Assembly (NCBI GenBank): GCA_037444075.1 | Contig: JBBIND010000012.1 | Location: 8,334-72,333 of the forward strand | Source: JBBIND01 sp037444075 | Lineage (GTDB): Bacteria; Acidobacteriota; Terriglobia; Bryobacterales; Bryobacteraceae | DNA length: 64,000 bases | Reading direction: 5' to 3' | Shown: positions 61,955-64,000 of the stretch, in pieces | Position numbering within the stretch: position 1 is the first letter of the stretch | Layout of the letters: the number at the start of each line of letters is the position of its first letter | The notes under the pieces: model-generated | The model's input: the letters and a program-made list of their open reading frames with translations, nothing else | What the model was told of the DNA's origin: nothing | Databases searched by the model: none | Translations under genes and position numbers: made by a program

Positions 61955-62087
61955 CATAAACTTCAGTTTGTGCGCACCGGACTTACTGCTGAGCAAGCTG
62001 AAGCTCGCTCTACGTGGACGCGCAAGTGGTTGGTTTGCCATGGTTTGCCCTGCAGCATAAACTTCAGCTTGTGCGCACCGGACTTAC
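61941..62087 (+). repeat. Cluster of three REP-like palindromes, two in a 46-base direct repeat
   Basis: Bases 61941-61986 and 62042-62087 are direct repeats with three mismatches in 46. Each holds a 20-base palindrome (61954-61973 and 62055-62074; GCATAAACT-TC-AGTTTGTGC type). Between them 61991-62010 is another imperfect palindrome (GAGCAAGCT...AGCTCGCTC). Short hairpins like these occur as scattered repeats in some bacterial genomes; whether these do needs a genome count. Confidence 0.7.
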
Positions 62088-62186
62088 CGGGAGGCTCTTT
62101 CAACAGACCGCCCGGCTCCCGCGAGCCTTGCCTTGGCTACAAGGGATGGGCTTACAATGTCCCTCTGGACCGGGAGGGACGAAAAC

Positions 62187-62660
62187 ATGCAACGCCGTGA
62201 TTTTCTGGGTCAGGCCGCCGCGCTGGGGCTGGCGCTACCGCGCATGGTGGTGATCGAGGACCTGGATGACCCGCCCGCCGTCGGCAGCTTCTGGGGCGAG
62301 GTGAACGGCAACATACACCGTGCCTTGGGCTGCGTGGGCGCCGTGACCAATGGCGGCGTTCGCGATCTCAACGAAGTGCGCGCGCTTGGGTTCCATTTCT
62401 AAGCGCGCCATGTGGTGGTCAGCCACGCGTACGTGCACATGGTGGAATTCGGCAAACCGGTCAGCGTCGGCGTGGTCACCATCCGCCCCGGGGACCTGAT
62501 CCATGCGGATCAAGACGGCGTACACACGGTCCCGGTGTCTGTTGCCGCGCGCATCCCGGAAGCGGCCGGGAAGCTTGTGGAGCGCGAGCGCCGCACCATC
62601 GACTACTGCCAATCGCCGGGGTTTACGCTCGAAGGCTTGAAGAAGCTGACCGGCGCTTAG
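62187..62660 (+). pseudogene. rraA family (RraA-like aldolase) pseudogene with an in-frame stop
   Basis: The frame reads MQRRDFLGQAAALGLALPRM (a Tat-like leader) and then joins RraA homology: VIEDLDDPPAVGSFWGEVNG, IHRALGCVGAVTNGGVRDLN and EVRALGFHF. A TAA at 62400-62402 interrupts it, but the same frame continues with VVVSHAYVHMVEFGKPVSVG, VVTIRPGDLIHADQDGVHTV and a normal end. The N-terminal third of the family is missing. Intact relatives are RraA/4-hydroxy-4-methyl-2-oxoglutarate aldolases. A TACAAT box lies at 62153-62158 and a GTCCCTC/GAGGGAC hairpin (62159-62180) just before the ATG. Confidence 0.8.
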
Positions 62661-62760
62661 AGCTGCCGCGGACTGCTGTTTTTTCACTGCCTTGCGCGGC
62701 TTGCCCTCAGCTTGACAGGCCTTATTTCAAGCCGCTAGAGTAGTGTTTGACCCCCCTGGA

Positions 62761-62837
62761 GCGCCCGTAGCTCAGCTGGATAGAGCGTCTGGCTACGAAC
62801 CAGAAGGTCGCGTGTTCGAATCGCGCCGGGCGCACCA
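62761..62837 (+). tRNA. tRNA-Arg (anticodon ACG)
   Basis: A cloverleaf of 77 bases: acceptor arms GCGCCCG (62761-62767) and CGGGCGC (62827-62833), D-loop AGCTCAGCTGGATAGAGC, anticodon stem TCTGG with loop CTACGAA and CCAGA, giving anticodon ACG, and TTCGAAT in the T-loop. The CCA end is encoded (62835-62837). ACG tRNA-Arg normally has its first base deaminated to inosine and reads CGU, CGC and CGA. Confidence 0.97.
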
Positions 62838-62983
62838 CTCAAATCCATCATTTAGACGTTAGAGCCGCACTGTCCGTCTGAGAGCCGCATCCTTTTCCCG
62901 CTGCCCGGCATGGGGAGAGCCGGGTGTGCCCTGCCGCGCTGTGCGCGCCGCGATGGCGGCGGCCTGAGCCATAATGGAGATGC

Positions 62984-63292
62984 ATGACGGTGGCGCAGAT
63001 CGAGATTCCGGAAGCCCAGATCGGCGAACTCTGCCGGCGCAACGGCATCCGGAAGCTTGCTCTGTTTGGCTCCGTACTCAGCGGCCGCTTCTCGGACTCG
63101 AGCGACATCGACGTCCTGGTGGAGTTCCGGCCGGAGCAACGGGTAGGCTTCTTCCGGCTCGCGGACATCGAAGAGGAGTTGAGCCGGCTTCTCGGCGGCC
63201 GGAAAGTCGACCTGCGTACCCCGATGGATTTGAGCCGGCACTTCCGCGACGAAGTGGTTCGCGACGCGCTGGTCGTCTATGCCGAGTCCTGA
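62984..63292 (+). CDS. mntA: MntA-type minimal nucleotidyltransferase antitoxin
   Basis: A 102-aa protein with the minimal nucleotidyltransferase signature: LALFGSVLSGRFSDSSDIDVL followed by VEF (the GS and DxD motifs), then a regular helical end. MntA enzymes transfer AMP to the HEPN toxin HepT and neutralise it. GGAG precedes the ATG. The next gene starts inside its end (overlap of 14 bases), as in known mntA-hepT pairs. It lies about 150 bases after tRNA-Arg. Confidence 0.85.
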   Translation: MTVAQIEIPEAQIGELCRRNGIRKLALFGSVLSGRFSDSSDIDVLVEFRPEQRVGFFRLADIEEELSRLLGGRKVDLRTPMDLSRHFRDEVVRDALVVYAES

Positions 63293-63623
63293 CGTCATCC
63301 GGCTGCGCCACATGAGGGAGGCCACAGCATCCGCCCTGGAGATGGCCGCCGGGCGCGCACGTTCCGAACTCGACCAGAACATGATGCTGAGCATGGCCCT
63401 CACCCGGTGTCTGGAGATTCTGGGTGAGGCGGCCTCAAAGGTAACGCCGGCGACTCGGGTGGTACTTCCCTCTATCCCTTTCGGGAAGATCGTCTCGATG
63501 CGGAACCGGCTGATCCACGCCTACTTCGATGTGGACCTCAACATCGTCTGGACGACCGTGGCCGATGATCTGCCCAATTTGCTCCCAGCACTCGACTCAG
63601 CACTTGCCGAGATGGAGAAGTGA
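63279..63623 (+). CDS. hepT: HepT-type HEPN toxin (DUF86)
   Basis: A 114-aa all-helical protein with the HEPN signature MRNRLIHAYF near residue 80, i.e. R-x4-H-x-Y, whose Arg and His are the RNase residues and whose Tyr is AMPylated in related systems. A helix with LTRCLEILGEAASKV is the other DUF86 mark. It is paired with mntA. HepT cleaves RNA or tRNA ends when MntA is lost. Its end overlaps a convergent gene. Confidence 0.86.
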   Translation: MPSPDVIRLRHMREATASALEMAAGRARSELDQNMMLSMALTRCLEILGEAASKVTPATRVVLPSIPFGKIVSMRNRLIHAYFDVDLNIVWTTVADDLPNLLPALDSALAEMEK

Positions 63624-64000
63624 GCCTGCGCTAATCAGACTGCGGTAAAGCTCTGCCTGGTCTCTGCCGATGACGTCCCAATCGAAGCGTGCCTCGGCAG
63701 CCGCTCGCGCTCCCCGTTCGAGCCTCGCCCGCAAGCCTTCATCCCGCATCACATTCTGCAACGCCTCGGCCATCTTCCCGGCTGTTCCGGCGATGACCAC
63801 CTCTTTGCCGTCTTCCAAATCCAAGCCGTTGACGCCGGAGGGCGTGCTCACGATGGCCTTGCCCATGGCCATCGCCTCCATGATCTTGATGTTGGTGCCC
63901 GCCGACGCCAAAAGCGGCGCCACCACGACGGCGGCGCGTTCATACGCCGGCCGCACGTCGGCCACGAAGTCTTCCACTTCCACGCCCGGCAGTTCGAGGT
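63597..64000 (-). CDS. Glycosyltransferase family 4/1 C-terminal part, 5'-truncated by window edge
   Basis: The visible 134 residues are the C-terminal lobe of a GT-B enzyme: VADVRPAYERAAVVVAPLLA, GTNIKIMEAMAMGKAIVSTP (the nucleotide-sugar E-x-x-x-x-G/K region) and VNGLDLEDGKEVVIAG. Glycosyltransferase family 4 enzymes have this pattern. The N-terminal acceptor lobe lies beyond base 64000. Its last bases overlap the hepT end. Confidence 0.8.
   Translation of the reverse strand, partial: LELPGVEVEDFVADVRPAYERAAVVVAPLLASAGTNIKIMEAMAMGKAIVSTPSGVNGLDLEDGKEVVIAGTAGKMAEALQNVMRDEGLRARLERGARAAAEARFDWDVIGRDQAELYRSLISAGSLLHLGKC

Noticed and set aside
61941..62087. CRISPR-like direct repeats
   Set aside because: Only two imperfect copies are present, each is an internal palindrome, and no cas gene or third repeat is nearby.

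Overview
The window reads as a GC-rich chromosome fragment of an Acidobacteriota member, most likely from the Bryobacterales/Solibacterales side. This is inferred from the gene content: an Oar-like TonB-dependent receptor with an N-terminal carboxypeptidase-regulatory domain, a VWA protein of the type common in Acidobacteriota, many Gfo/Idh/MocA dehydrogenases and TIM-barrel sugar isomerases, a PIG-L deacetylase, and short REP-like palindromes. A 10-N gap next to a foreign gene fragment inside hemE indicates a draft, probably metagenome-assembled, sequence.

Layout. 1-8 kb: a PIG-L deacetylase running off the left edge, a GT-A glycosyltransferase resembling mannosylglycerate/glucosylglycerate synthases followed by a small mechanosensitive-channel-like protein, a helix-hairpin-helix protein, a degenerate receiver protein, an FmdB zinc ribbon, an internally deleted galT, and a two-gene sugar isomerase/dehydrogenase operon. 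8-18.4 kb: a translation operon (rimP-nusA-infB-DUF503-rbfA) with a terminator-like hairpin in the rimP leader, running into apbE and the haem genes hemE-hemH-hemG; hemE is split by the assembly gap. 18.4-28 kb: mixed metabolic and membrane genes, a CbiX-ferredoxin reductase fusion with no usual start codon, and a large TonB receptor with a good sigma-70 promoter. 28-40 kb: selB, a VWA protein, sugar-related dehydrogenases, gph, cvpA-purC, and an operon of glycosyltransferase-methyltransferase fusion, isomerase and sugar epimerase.

40-47 kb carries the most notable system: a seven-gene minus-strand operon hdrC-hdrB-hdrA-mvhD-mvhG-mvhA-maturation protease. It encodes a complete heterodisulfide-reductase-linked [NiFe] hydrogenase (group 3c type, electron-bifurcating architecture) in a bacterium with no sign of methanogenesis. 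It is transcribed away from a four-gene plus-strand signalling cluster (REC-kinase, membrane sensor kinase, lone receiver, REC-kinase). One of the two REC-kinase paralogues has Gln in place of the phospho-accepting His. A palindrome overlaps the predicted -10 of the hydrogenase operon.

52-60 kb is a second translation/secretion operon (ffh-rpsP-khpA-rimM-trmD-rplS-rnhB-x-lepB) ending in a mannose-1-phosphate guanylyltransferase, with a convergent class III aminotransferase and a nuclease-fold protein. 61.6-64 kb is a decayed strip: a molybdopterin-oxidoreductase tail fragment, REP-like palindromes, a broken rraA, tRNA-Arg(ACG), an intact MntA-HepT toxin-antitoxin pair, and a partial glycosyltransferase running off the right edge.
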